Shown here in pieces: positions 42,613-52,977 of a stretch of DNA of 64,000 nt. Source of the DNA: Brachypodium distachyon (Eukaryota; Streptophyta; Magnoliopsida; Poales; Poaceae); contig NC_016132.3 in NCBI RefSeq assembly GCF_000005505.3, positions 29,216,914 through 29,280,913 on the forward strand. Direction: 5' to 3'. The translations under genes were made by a program, and so were the position numbers. The stretch's first letter is position 1. Every line of letters starts with the position of its first letter. The notes below the pieces were generated by a model. That model saw only the letters and a list, made by a program, of their open reading frames with translations, ran no database searches and was not told the DNA's origin.

Positions 42613-44894
42613 ATGCATGAGGTTTATGTCGCCACTGACAGTCCTTGCAGATACCCCGAGCAGGTGGTGGTGGCCGAAGATCCCCGTGCCGTCTACACGG
42701 TTCGCGGCCGGCATGTCGACTGCCCCGATGACCGTGTGGAGGTCATGGTGACGGCTCACGGCGGCGATGCTGGCAAGGGCGCTGCAGAGAGTGGCGCGCT
42801 CCCAAGCAAATCCGGCAGAACGGCAAAGTTCCCCCTAGAGAAGCCAGAGAATATCGCTGCTCAAGCCGGCACGTCCGTTGTGCCGGCCCAGCCAACTCAG
42901 CTCCAAGCCGCCATCGAACGGCTGACCGTGCCGGTGGCGTCAAACGCTAACCCAGCCCAGCTGCAGGCTGAGTTGGAATTGGAGCGCCAGAAACTGCTGC
43001 AAGAAGCTGTCGACGTGGCTTGTGCTCGGCAAGAGCTTGATATTTCGCTCCGTGAGTATAACAAAGCTCATGGTCTCAATTCTACTGCATTGACTAACCC
43101 TATCCGAGTTGGGGATGTGCGTAATCGTGGCAGGAACCTGAACGCCGAAATAGCTAGAGATGGCAGGGCGATACCCGCAGTGTCGGCAAGTTTCGCCTCG
43201 GCAGTAAAGCCGAAATACAACACCCCTGTTAAGAACCTCAGGGCCGCCGAGGCTGCAGCAGAAGAAGTGCCGAATCTCACGGGAGAGGCGCTTTGACTGC
43301 AGCAGTTGCGCGTGAAAGAGTTGCTCCGCACAGCTAATGAGCAGAATGAGGCATACATGAGGTTGCACGACAAGCCTGGTGCATCTCAAGTCATTCACTC
43401 GGCCACGGGCGCTAATGGCCGGGTTGACAAGCAAGCATCTTCGCTTGGTGGTAAACGAGATAAGAGTGTCAACTCAGGCCGAGATAAGCGACTAGAGCGT
43501 TATGATCCGGCCCTGGCCGAGAAGCAAATGGTTAGGAGGGTTGATGACAGCCAAAGTGCTCTACGTCACGGCAACAATCGCCGAGACTAGCAAGAGCGTC
43601 ACTCGGCTGGTCATGGACACCAACCTCGGAGTCCGGTACCCAATACTGCTGCAGGTCAGCAGGGTGTCGAGCGCAACCCCCTGTATCGAGGTGATGAAGG
43701 CTATCTCAGGCGAGAACGTGATAATCTCGGCCTGCTCGGAGCCCGAGTAGGGAACAAGCAAGTGTCGCCGCTGGATGCCCGACATCGCCTTGACAATATC
43801 TATCTGTCGGAGCTTTTGGAAGAACAAGGCCCTCCGGGACCACGTTGTTCGCTCACCAGATCATGAGGGAGACACTAGCCCAGGGTTTCGAGCTGCCCAG
43901 GAGTACGAGAACATATGACGGCAACACTAAGCCGGAAGATTGGCTGGAAGACTATGTCACTGCGGTGCATGTGGCAGGCGCCAATCACAGATGGGCGGTA
44001 CGTTATGTACCCCAGATGTTGGTAGGGCCGGCCAGGATCTGGCTAAACAATCTGCCGGAAGGTAGCATCAATTGCTGGATAGACTTTGAAGAAACTTTTG
44101 TCAGCAATTTCACCAGCACCTACAAGAGGCCTAATCACCCTCAGCAGCTGTCCATGTGCAAGCAAAAGGACAACGAGACTGACCGGGATTACCTGACTAG
44201 ATGGAACAACCTCCGCAATTCCTGTGAATGGATAGTGGAGTCGCAGGCCATAGCGTGGTTTGCCCAAGGATGCCGGCATGGCGGCATGTTGTGGCAAAAG
44301 CTGCAAAAAGAAATGCTGGCCACTCTGTTCGAGATGATCAAGATCGCGGACATGTATGCGCTCGGTGATCCCACTCAGCCATCGCTGATGCCGGCAAAAC
44401 CGCAAAGGGAGCAGCCAATATACAATCCTGCCGGGGCATTCCGGAGGAATGATCATCAAGATCACCGCAGCAAGAGAAGGGACGACAGGCCAGATTACCG
44501 GTATGGGCCAGCCCATGTTGCCGCTATTCAGGATCAACCTGATGCCGGCTCTAGCCAGCGTCAAAAGACTGGAAATCAACAGTGGGCCAAGAAGGGAGAG
44601 CAAAAGAAGCCATGGCAAGATAAGCAGAAGTACACGTTCGAGATGATGCTGGATCAGCCTTGTCATTTTCACACAACTAATCCCAGCAAACTGGCAAATC
44701 ACACAATCCGGCAATGCAGCTGGATGCAGCGAGCTGAGAAAGGTGAGGCAAGTCGGCTGCCCCCTCCTCCGCCGCTCACAAGCGCTAACGCCCAGATTCA
44801 GGGATCCCCTTCGGCAAACAATGTTGTCAACCAGGTGGAAGGCCAAGGCATCCCGGAATATGCCAGAAGAAATGAGTACAAAGAGCATCACTAG
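42613..44894 (+). pseudogene. gag of the Tat element
   Basis: The N-terminal part (42,613-43,590, in-frame TGA at 43,294) is Ala/Glu-rich with a coiled coil (QAELELERQKLLQEAVDVA). After a frame break the capsid domain runs 43,845-44,894: TYDGNTKPEDWLEDYVTAV, MLVGPARIWLNNLP and NETDRDYLTRWNNLRNSC, then an Arg/Asp/His-rich stretch and the block CHFHTTNPSKLANHTIRQC that replaces the zinc knuckle in this clade. A 394-codon frame on the minus strand (44,043-45,227) is only its shadow. The TAG-type breaks indicate a dead copy. Confidence 0.85.
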
Positions 44895-45044
44895 AGCTAC
44901 ATGATCTTCATCACGGAGCCGACTGACAAGTAGAGTCAGCGCATGCGGGAGATGGAAGTCAATGCTGTTATGCCGGCGGTGCCGAAGTTTATGTACTGGT
45001 CGGAATAGGAGCTCAGCTGGAATCGGGCGGATCATCCCAATGTC

Positions 45045-45422
45045 ATGCCGAATACTGGTGGTTATGCACTGGTGGTTGACCCGACGCTCATTGGGCCTGA
45101 CATTAACGTCAAGTTCACTCGGGTTCTCATTGATAATAGGAGGAGCATAAACATCATGTACCGGGACATGATGCTCAAGCTCGGCATTACTGATAACATG
45201 CTTGAGCCTAGCCGGACTAGCTTTCATGGTATTGTGCTGGGAGTGTCTTGTGCCCCGGTAGGCAAGATCCGAGTTGACATCTTATTCGGCACTAGGGAGA
45301 ACTGTCGAACCGAGAACTTGGTGTTCGAAGTGGTGGACCTCAGCAGTCCGTACCATGCGCTGCTTGGCAGACCGGCATTGGCCAAATTCATGGCGACAAC
45401 CCACATTGGTTATCTACGGTAG
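45045..45422 (+). pseudogene. retroviral-type aspartic protease of the Tat element
   Basis: The domain (PDINVKFTRVLIDNRRSINI, then YHALLGRPALAKF) is clearly the pseudopepsin protease that matures gag-pol. The active site, normally Asp followed by Gly/Ser and Ser/Gly, reads DNRRS here, so catalysis is lost. It is followed by several stops up to about 45,740. Confidence 0.8.
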
Positions 45423-45766
45423 GGTCTGCTTTGGCCGAATCACTAGCCATCGCTGGTGAGAAGAAGAAGTTGCAAGAAGCCGTTGCGTTGGCTTAGTCGG
45501 CACAGATTGGCCTGCCGGCTATGACCAATCCCCATGGAAGCATGGCCTTTTAGGCAGCCAAGGAGACAAAGAAGATCCGGGTCGACAATGAGTTCCCGGA
45601 CCGCACTGTTATCATTAGTGCCGGCCTGAACACGAAATAGGAAGGCGAGCTCACCAGCTTTCTCCGTGAGAATCGGGACATCTTCGCATGCTCAAATCAA
45701 GACCTGCCGGGTGTGCCTAGGGAGTTGGGTGAGCACTAATTACATGTCAGACCAGACGCAAAACTG

Positions 45767-46238
45767 GTGAAGCAGCCCCTTCGACGCTTCGCCGACGACA
45801 GAAGGAAAGTCATATCGGAAGAGATATCCCGGCTTCTAGCTGCCGGCTTTATCATGGAAGTGTTGCATCCCGCCTGGCTGGCAAACCTGGTCATGGTTGA
45901 GAAGAAAAAAGACGACCCAACTGCTGCCAAGGTGTGGCGCATGTGTATCGACTACACCAGCCTGAACAAGGCGTGTCCCAAAGATCCTTTTCCGTTACCT
46001 CGGATTGATCAAGTGATCGATTCTACAGCCGGGTGTGAGTTCTTGTCTTTTGTAAACACGTACTCTGGTTTCCACCAGATACTGCTGAACCCTAATGATC
46101 AAATAAAGACATCGTTTATCACCCCGTTCGGGGCTTATTGCTATCGCACTATGCCATTTGGTTTGAGAAATGTAGGCGCTACTTATCAAAGATGCTTGCA
46201 GAAATGTTTGCACGATCAACTCGGCAAAAATATGCAGG
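45767..46238 (+). pseudogene. reverse transcriptase N-terminal half of the Tat element
   Basis: RT fingers and palm: GFIMEVLHPAWLANLVMVEK, MCIDYTSLNKACPKDPFPLP, then ITPFGAYCYRTMPFGLRN and LGKNMQV. The frame is interrupted at 46,238 one codon before the catalytic YVDD, which lies at 48,739-48,752. GCAGG (46,234-46,238) is repeated at 48,734-48,738. Confidence 0.88.
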
Positions 46239-47152
46239 TGTCGTAGCCCGGGGCTTAGACACCGGGGATGCGAGGCACCCCCTTTTTGGTTCAGCAGTGG
46301 GCATTGGAAATCGCTCCGGCGATCGCCGGCGAGGCCAATGACGAGTGTACAATGCACAAGCCTGTTTACGCAGGTTCGGGCCACCCGGAGGTGTAAAACC
46401 TTATGTCCTGCTTCTGAATTTATATTAGCCAATGAACAGGTGTTTTACAGGTTGCCGAGGGAGCTCCCGGGTGTTCTCTTCCCTTTACTCTAAGTGGCTA
46501 CTAGCTACTTCTGGGCTCAAGACTCTCCCTCAAACTCCACTGGAGTATAACCTAGAAAGAACCAACCCCCCCCCCCCCCCCCGTCCGATGGCGCTGGTCC
46601 TCCTGTTATACTCAAGGGGATACCACAGGTGCCTCGGTGCATGGGGGACAAGTGTCGAGCAAAGACCCTAAGCAGTTTGCCCTTGCTGCGCTGGCATGCA
46701 TGCATGGGGCGAAGTGTTGTAGCTAGGGCGGTACGTGCCTTAGATTCACTGCGAGCCACTCACTGTGGGCTGACTAGACAGGGAACCACCCTTCTGTCGG
46801 AGCATTTAATGCTTACTTGTGCCATACTCCATGCCCTAACCAGCCCTGCACAAAAGGAGCCTGCCGGGCAGCCACGTGGTGCCAATACTCTGCTTGCATT
46901 GGGCGTCGGCCCTGTTGTAAGCGCCTGCACCAGGGAACATCCTCCCCGGCAAGTGACCTTCCCGGGGGGCGCCCTGATAGGAACCTTCACGCTGCCATCC
47001 GGGGCAACCCCCGCAGCCCGGCTAGTTCTACCCGGCTGGTGGCTTCCCGGGCAGCTCGCACCGTGCTGCCCGGGGTGCCGTCCTTGAGGGGAGCAAGTGA
47101 GGCGACCCACGCATTAACCAACGGTGGTACCCCGGGTGCCACTAGTGCGACA
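46239..47152 (-). repeat. 3' LTR of the inserted Tat-like element
   Basis: Starts TGTCGTAGCCCGGGG on the plus strand. The right copy (48,115-48,733) matches from AAACTCCACTGGAG (46,530) onward with several substitutions. It includes a run of 17 C at 46,566-46,582 that is only about 6 C in the other LTR. Confidence 0.9.
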
Positions 47153-47443
47153 GTAGTCCCCGGGTGTGGGCCGGCAACGCCTGTTCCCGGGCGAAATCTT
47201 CCTTGGTCGGTTGCCGGGCTACGCCCTAACTAACGCGTGGGTCCCGAGTCGTTTCGGGCTTCCGACCATGCGCCGCTCCAGGGACTCCGCCGTTACGGGC
47301 GGAGCGGTGGGGGCGAGATTTCCGCCCTAACTTCCCCTTAATCGTGGGTGGTTAAGGCCACGTCTTGCATTCCCCTCTTAAAACGTAGTATCCCTAGCGC
47401 ACCCGTAGGGTGCGGATGTAACCGTTGCTCAGCGCTGGGGTGC

Positions 47444-47450
47444 TATAAAA
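47444..47450 (+). promoter_or_regulatory. TATA box of antisense gene (second copy)
   Basis: TATAAAA, 111 bp before the ATG at 47,555, matching the arrangement at 7,858 (113 bp). Confidence 0.6.
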
Positions 47451-47554
47451 CCCCACCGCTGTGCTGAGGGACAATCACTTAGCCCCGAGTTCATCTTCCT
47501 CATCCCCATTCCTCCTTGCGCTCCCAATCTTGTTCATCGCCACCCATATCCTCC

Positions 47555-48100
47555 ATGGCGCCCAAGGCCCCCAAGAGAGGGAAAGGGTTTCACGAGCTCT
47601 GCGGTCAATAAGGGCGAGAAAGCCCCCAAGAAGTCCTTGTCGGAGAAGGACCAGAAGAACCGGGAGATGAGGGCCACGCGAGCCTTCTTCAAGCCCAGCT
47701 ACAACGGCAAGGGGGTCGACAAGATCCGGCACGCCTTCGCCTCCTCGTTCAACAAGTACGGTGAGACGCTCATCTTCCCTGCCGGCGGCGACCACCAGGA
47801 CAACGACATCCGGGTGTTCGGCCGCTTCATCCTTGCTGGGCTCGTACCTCCGTACTCCCTCTTCGTCCAGGCTCTCATGGCAGCGTACCGGCTGAAGGTT
47901 GCGTAGCTCCACCCCACTTCCCTCTTCCTTCTCGCCGTCTTCCAATTTCTCTATGAGGGGTTTTTGGGGTGATGCCATCGGTGGCATTGTTCCGTCATTA
48001 CTTCTACCCACGCGTCGAGCAGTCGGGAGCGATGTCGTCGGGGGTCTGGTTCCGCGCCCGCGACAAGATGAAGTCAGAGTTCATCGCGACAAGATGAAGT
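47555..48100 (+). pseudogene. antisense PF04195-like gene, 5' part, decayed
   Basis: ATG 47,555 starts MAPKAPKRGKG, then a frame change leads to 47,637-47,906 with RATRAFFKPSYNGKGVDKIR, FGRFILAGLVPPYSLFVQAL, the same protein as at 7,971 (FGRFILTGLVPPFSLFLHAL). A TAG at 47,904 and further breaks follow. The sequence ends at a deletion junction where CGACAAGATGAAGTCAG is present twice (from 48,060 and from 48,087). It preserves the ATG that the 7,971 copy has lost. Confidence 0.75.
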
Positions 48101-48114
48101 CAGTACAACCACAA

Positions 48115-48733
48115 GCTAAACTCCACTGGAGTGTAACGTAGAAAGAACAGAGAAAAAACCCCCGACCGATGGCGCTGATCCTCCTGTTATACTCAAGGGG
48201 ATACCACAGGTGCCTCGGTGCATGGGGGACAAGTGTCGAGCAAAGACCCTAGGCAGCTTGCCCTTGCTGCGCTGGCATGCATGCATGGTGCAAATTGCTG
48301 TAGCTAGGGCGGTACGTGCCTTAGATTCACTGCGAGCCACTCACTGTGGGCTGACTAGACAGGGAACCACCCTTCTGTCGGAGCATTTAATGCTTGCTTG
48401 TGCCATACGCCACGACCTGACCAGCCCTGCACAAAAGGAGCCTGCCGGGCAGCCACGTGGTGCCAATACTCTGCTTGCGTTGGGCGTTGGCCCCGTTGTA
48501 AGCGCCTGCGCCAGGGAACACCCTCCCCGGCAAGTGACCTTCCTGGGGGGCGCCCTGACGGGAACCTTCACGCTGCCATCCGGGTCAACCCCCGTAGCCC
48601 GGCTAGTTCTGGCGGGCTGGTGGCTTCCCGGGCAGCTCGCACCGCGCTGCCCGGGGTGCCGTCCTTGCGGGGAGCAAGTGAGGCGACCCACGTGTTAAGC
48701 AACGGTGGTACCCCGGGGGCCACTGGTGCGACA
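48115..48733 (-). repeat. partial 5' LTR of the inserted Tat-like element
   Basis: Matches 46,530-47,152; ends CACTGGTGCGACA followed by GCAGG. It retains the LTR start and TATA side (on the minus strand) but not the PBS-proximal part. Confidence 0.88.
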
Positions 48734-48738
48734 GCAGG

Positions 48739-49447
48739 TATATGTCGACGATGTCGTCATAAAAACCAGAAAAAGCGCCACGTTGCTGGATGATATCCGG
48801 AAACATTTGCAAATCAGAGGAGATTCCGAATGAAACTAAACCCGGCCAAATGCACATTCGGTGTGCCGGCAGGAAAGCTACTCGGGTTCCTGGTATCGAG
48901 CCGAGGTATAAAAACAAACCATGTGAAAATCGCCGCCATAGAGAGAATGAAACTGCCGAAATGTCTCAAAGATCTGCAGAAATTCACTGGATGCTTAGCA
49001 TCGTTAAGTCGTTTCGTTAGTTGGCTGGGTGAAAAGGCAATGCCCTTATATCAGCTGATGAAAAAACCCGACAAATTTGTGTGGACACAACAGGCAGAAG
49101 TGGCCTTCCAAGAGCTAAAGAAGATGATTTCTACGGCGACGATATTAGCCTCGCCAATGGCGCAAGAACCGATGTTGTTATATATAGTAGCAACAAACCG
49201 AGTCATCAGCGCTGTCATAGTGGTGGAATGAGATGAAGATGGCAAGTCGGTGCAAAGGCCGGTATATTACCTGAGCGAGGTGTTATCGTCGTCTAAACAG
49301 AATTATGCCCACTACCAGAAGATGGCATACGGCGTTTATATGGCGGCAAAGAAGCTGAAGCATTATTTTGACGCACATCAGATCCGGGTTATATGTGAAG
49401 TGCCCATCTCGAAAATCATGAGCAATAAAAATGCAAGCGCTGGATAG
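48739..49447 (+). pseudogene. RT C-terminal half and first RNase H of the Tat element
   Basis: Resumes with YVDDVVIKTRK, the catalytic box of RT. A frameshift near 48,820 leads to KLNPAKCTFGVPAGKLLGFL and FTGCLASLSRFVSWL, the RT thumb/connection; then RNase H 1 (PVYYLSEVLSSSKQNYAHYQ) with a TGA at 49,229 and a break near 49,440. Inactive by stops alone. Confidence 0.85.
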
Positions 49448-49590
49448 CAAAATGGGCTATTGAGTTAGCACCCTACATGCTGCAGTACGACAGACGAGAT
49501 GCCGTAAAGTCTTAGGCTCTGGCGGATTTCCTGGTGGATTGGGCCGAGATGAAATATGAACCACCACCACCTGAAACTAGCTACTAGAAG

Positions 49591-50319
49591 ATGCATTTTG
49601 ACGGCTCCAAAATGAAAAGTGGGCTTGGTGCCGGTATAGTCCTAACTTCGCCTAAGCGCGACCAACTTAAATATGTGCTGCAAATTCATTTCGCCGAGTA
49701 TGAAAACAAGATGGCAAAAGAGATTGGAGTTTGCCGAATTCAATGCTTTGGCGATTCCGACTTAGTAGTTCAGCAAGCCTCTGGCAATTGGGATGCATTG
49801 GATGCCAATATGGCACTATACCGCTTTCATGTTCGGAAGATTAGTGGCCACTTCGAGGGATGTGAGTTTCATCATATACCACGAGCGGAGAACGAGGCAG
49901 CCGATACTCTGTCGAAGCTCGGATCAACGCGACAGGCCATCCCGGCTGGTGTGGCCTTGGAACATCTACGCAAGCCATCCATCAAGCCGTCACCAAAATC
50001 GGAGTCAATATTTATTCCGGCAAGTCTAGAAGCTGACGTCATTCCAATGGACATTGACAGCGGCAGTGGCTCTGATAACCCGGGGACTGAGCGCCCTAAC
50101 TCGGCCGAAGCAATGGCTGTTGAGCCAATGGAGATAGACAAACCAGTTTTTGTCACTCGTCCTGTGCTGGCTTGGGCACAACCGATAATGTCCTACCTCA
50201 AAGATGGGAGTCTCCCGGAAGAGAAAGTGTCGGCAAGGCAAATTCAGAGAAGGGCAAAGGCATACACTATCATCAATGGCAAACTGTACAAGAGAAGTGT
50301 TACTAACGTCTTGCAGTGA
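49591..50319 (+). pseudogene. second (archaeal-type) RNase H of the Tat element
   Basis: MHFDGSKMKSGLGAGIVL and CFGDSDLVVQQASGNW, then FHHIPRAENEAADTLSKL, are the hallmark blocks of the additional RNase H domain (catalytic Asp in FDGS, Asp in GDSD, Asp in the NEAADTL helix). Following it is a Pro/Ser/Glu-rich linker and the pre-integrase KDGSLPEEKVSARQIQRRAK. The domain region itself has no stop. 49,448-49,590 is the broken connecting stretch. Confidence 0.85.
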
Positions 50320-51406
50320 TGCGTTGAGCCGGCAGAAGGGCAGGAGATACTCCGGGATATTCACCAGGGAGAGTGCGGTTATCATGCATCTTCAAGAACA
50401 TTGGTGGGCAAGGCATTCCGGCACGGTTTCTACTGGCCGAGTGCGCTACAGGAAGCAGAAGACCTGGTCAGGAAGTGCAATGGTTGACAGAGGTATGCCA
50501 GCAAAATTCATATGCCGGCATCGGAGCTCAAGTCTATCCCAATTACTTGGCCGTTTGCTGTTTGGTGTTCGGATATCGTGGGACCCTTCAAGTGGGCGCG
50601 ACGAGGCATGACGCATATCTTGGTTATGGTTGACAAGTTCACCAAGTGGATCGAAGTGAAACCGATACGGAAGTGTGACGGCAAGACCGCAGTGTCATTT
50701 CTGAAAGACATCATCTTGAGGTATGGTTATCCGCGCAGCGTCATCATGGATAACGGAACAAACTTCGCGGAGGGACCTTTTGTGTGATTTTGCGTGGAAA
50801 AGAAAATCCGTCTGGATATCGCCTCAGTGGCACATCCTCAGCCCAATGGACAAGTTGAGAGAGCAAACGGCATGGTTCTAGCCGGCATAAAACCTCGGCT
50901 AATTGAGCCACTGGAATGCACTCCAGGATGCTGGCTAGATGAACTTCCAGCTGTGCTATGGAGTCTCAGGACAACTCCAAATCGCTCCACAGGCTACACG
51001 TCATTTTTCCTCGTATACAGGGCGGAAGCTGTCTTACCAGCCGACATTGAACATGACTCTCCACGAGCGACCATGTATACGGAAGCCGAGGTAAAAGAGG
51101 CCCGAGAAAATGATGTCGACCTGCTCGAAGAAGCACGTGAATTGGCTCTATCTCGGTCGGCCATCTATCAACAACACCTAAGGCGTTATCACTGCCAGAA
51201 GGTACACCCCGCGGGTATTCCGGGAAGGAGATCTCGTGCCGCGACTTGTGCAGCGCACAGCCGACATGCATAAACTGTCGCCCCCATGGGAAGTACCCTT
51301 CATTGTGAGCAAAGCGCTACACAAGGATTCCTACTATCTTATGGATGCGCAGGATCCCAACGCGAACAGGATGGACCGATCGGGCGAGGAAGCCAAGAGG
51401 CCATGA
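50320..51406 (+). pseudogene. integrase of the Tat element
   Basis: Zinc region remnants (HQGECGYHASSRTLVGKAFR) in broken frame to 50,500; catalytic core with WCSDIVGPFKWARRG, VMVDKFTKWIEVKPI, MDNGTNFAEG (50,580-50,780), a TGA at 50,785, then HPQPNGQVERANGMVL with the third catalytic residue Glu. The C-terminal part (RTTPNRSTGYTSFFLVYRAE) ends near 51,406 after a frame change around 51,200. It would insert the DNA copy; this copy is dead. Confidence 0.85.
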
Positions 51407-51953
51407 AATGTAGCTTTGCTTCATCCGTTCTATACTTAAGAGATGAGTATTTGTATCGTTTTTCCTTATGTTGAATGTTTTGAGACAATGAAATTATCCG
51501 CTGGGTCTCAAAAGGAACTCGAGGACTTCCATACTATTTAAGTGTTGTATTACATTTATCTATTTGTATGTCGGTCATGGCTTGATTGTGTAATCTTATG
51601 TCGGTTTAGTACTGTGTCGGTATTGAAAACTCCCTCTACGACTTAGCTGTTGTCCGCAACCCGGCTTCATGGCAAGATAGAGTATGGGTACGAAATTACT
51701 GAACACATGAAAAACGATGGCAGAGACAAGCAAATGAGCGAGCTGAGATGCGCACTATTTTACCTAACCAGCATTTCTTTCCTGTCTCGGGCATTTCCAA
51801 GCGAGTTTTTTGAGTTTAAGATTTTTTGAAAGGTCTGATTCTATGACTTCGCGATTCGTACGTTGAACGCCGACAAGGCAGACAAAGAACCAAAGTCATA
51901 AAATTTCACCAACAGAAAAAATAAACTCGGGGACTCGGTTGGTAACTCGATAA
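51407..51953. other. spacer between integrase and the antisense gene
   Basis: AT-rich, no ORF on either strand that I can support. This is where 3' ends of the sense pol RNA and the antisense gene would converge. Confidence 0.5.
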
Positions 51954-52632
51954 TTAAAAAGGCTTAAGCAAATTGAAAGTATCGTGCCTCACAACCAAAA
52001 GTATTTCGAACTGGTTACATCTGCATCCGGCATCCTGGGAATCTGACAGCTTTAAAATGAGCTCCGGGTCCGAAAGGAAGGGCGAGCAGACATGCATCGA
52101 CTGCAGCACGTCGAGGTTAATGTCGTCGTACCAGGAAAGTACAAACGACAGTGCCTCATCGGCGCCGACACGAGCGGCCGACTCCCGCCATTCGTTTAGC
52201 CGGTCCTCCACCCCCAGGAGACGCTTCGCTAGTTCCGGGATGCCAGTAGGAGCTTCTTCTCCCGGCCACAGAGCTCGGATGCCAGTTGACGTGGCTCGCG
52301 ATGCTGACGAGGTAGTCCTCCAGATCATATTCTGAGGGTAATGCCTTGGCTGGATCCCTTCTTCCGCGAGCTCTGATCATGGCGGCACACGCTGACCAGG
52401 TGGGTGCTCTCGGCCTTCTCCTCCTCGGCAGAAGTGGCGCAGGTGGCCTTGGCGACAAGATCTTTGCATTTCTGCACTTCGCCTTCTAGGCGGATCTTCT
52501 AGTCGGCTTGGGTGGAGAGAGCCGAGGTAAGTTTAACTACCTCGGCCTTGTGCGCCTCCGCCTGCGCTTCGAGCTGCGCCTTTAGCCGGGCCACCTCATC
52601 CCGATCCTGTTCCTCTAGCCGAGTCTTCTCAT

Positions 52633-52704
52633 CTGTTTGGAAGACGTGAATTACAAGAGTCAAGTCTAAAATGGAGGAAACCCGAGATAAGGATAAGATT
52701 ATAC
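52633..52704 (-). other. intron 2 of the antisense gene (72 bp)
   Basis: Donor GTATAATC, acceptor CTTCCAAACAG. Phase 1, so the 54-nt exon between the introns could also be skipped without changing frame. Confidence 0.6.
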
Positions 52705-52758
52705 CCTGCACTTCCGCGACGCACTTCAAGAGCTCCGACACTTGGGCGTCGTCCCCGG

Positions 52759-52838
52759 CTGTGAACGAGAGCACATATCAGTTTTCACAGTACATAAAAA
52801 GTTAGACGTAGCTTTTATGTCGGTGGAAATGTACTTAC
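52759..52838 (-). other. intron 1 of the antisense gene (80 bp)
   Basis: Donor GTAAGTAC is a perfect plant consensus, acceptor TCGTTCACAG. Phase 1. Retained in the element because it is on the strand opposite the genomic RNA and so is not removed at reverse transcription. Confidence 0.65.
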
Positions 52839-52977
52839 TCTTGCTCTGCCGTTTGGCTACCAAAGCTTTGTGCTGCGCCGCCAGTTTCTTGTGTGCTGCA
52901 AGCAGGACTTTGAAGGTGGCGGTGCACTTATTCATGCAGCTCTGCACGATGGTGAGATACAGTTAATTCTATTGCAG

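Larger units (their letters stand above)
46239..48733 (-). mobile_element. internally deleted Tat-like element inserted in RT, minus strand
   Basis: Perfect target duplication GCAGG. Left LTR 46,239-47,152 (914 bp, TGTCG...CGACA), about 0.96 kb of internal DNA, then only the outer 619 bp of the second LTR (48,115-48,733). The part of the 5' LTR next to the PBS, the PBS itself and all gag/pol are gone. Same family type as 6,710-9,431. It carries the 5' part of the antisense gene. Both LTRs share the 17-C tract region in the left copy only. Confidence 0.9.
41631..52977 (+). mobile_element. Tat-clade Ty3/gypsy element (plus strand), 3' truncated
   Basis: It has a 5' LTR with TGTCG...CGACA ends, a TGGCGCC-type PBS, gag, protease, RT, two RNase H domains, integrase and then a gene on the opposite strand. 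The second, archaeal-type RNase H marks the Tat clade (RIRE2, Grande, Retand, Ogre). Reading frames are broken by many stops, mostly TAG where CAG or TGG is expected. A 2.5 kb element interrupts RT at 46,239. Its 3' LTR is not in the window; the sequence is cut at 52,978 by an unrelated LTR in the other orientation. Confidence 0.88.
51954..52977 (-). pseudogene. antisense gene of the Tat element, spliced, 3' part
   Basis: Read on the minus strand from 52,977: a Cys/Lys/Ala-rich coiled-coil frame (AAHKKLAAQHKALVAKRQ), intron 52,838-52,759 (GTAAGT...TTCACAG), an 18-codon exon 52,758-52,705, intron 52,704-52,633 (GTATAA...CCAAACAG), then a coiled coil (LEEQDRDEVARLKAQLEAQA) to a TAG at 52,501. 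Both introns are phase 1 and the joined frame stays open. The C-terminal region continues in other frames to 51,957 (LLGVEDRLNEWRESAARVGA, SFVLSWYDDINLDVLQ), which looks like the usual end of PF04195-type proteins. The 5' part is missing beyond 52,978. Function unknown. Confidence 0.65.

Noticed and set aside
44043..45227. 394-codon ORF on the minus strand
   Set aside because: It lies opposite the Tat gag domain, has no recognisable domain and a composition expected from the complement of gag; taken as a shadow frame.
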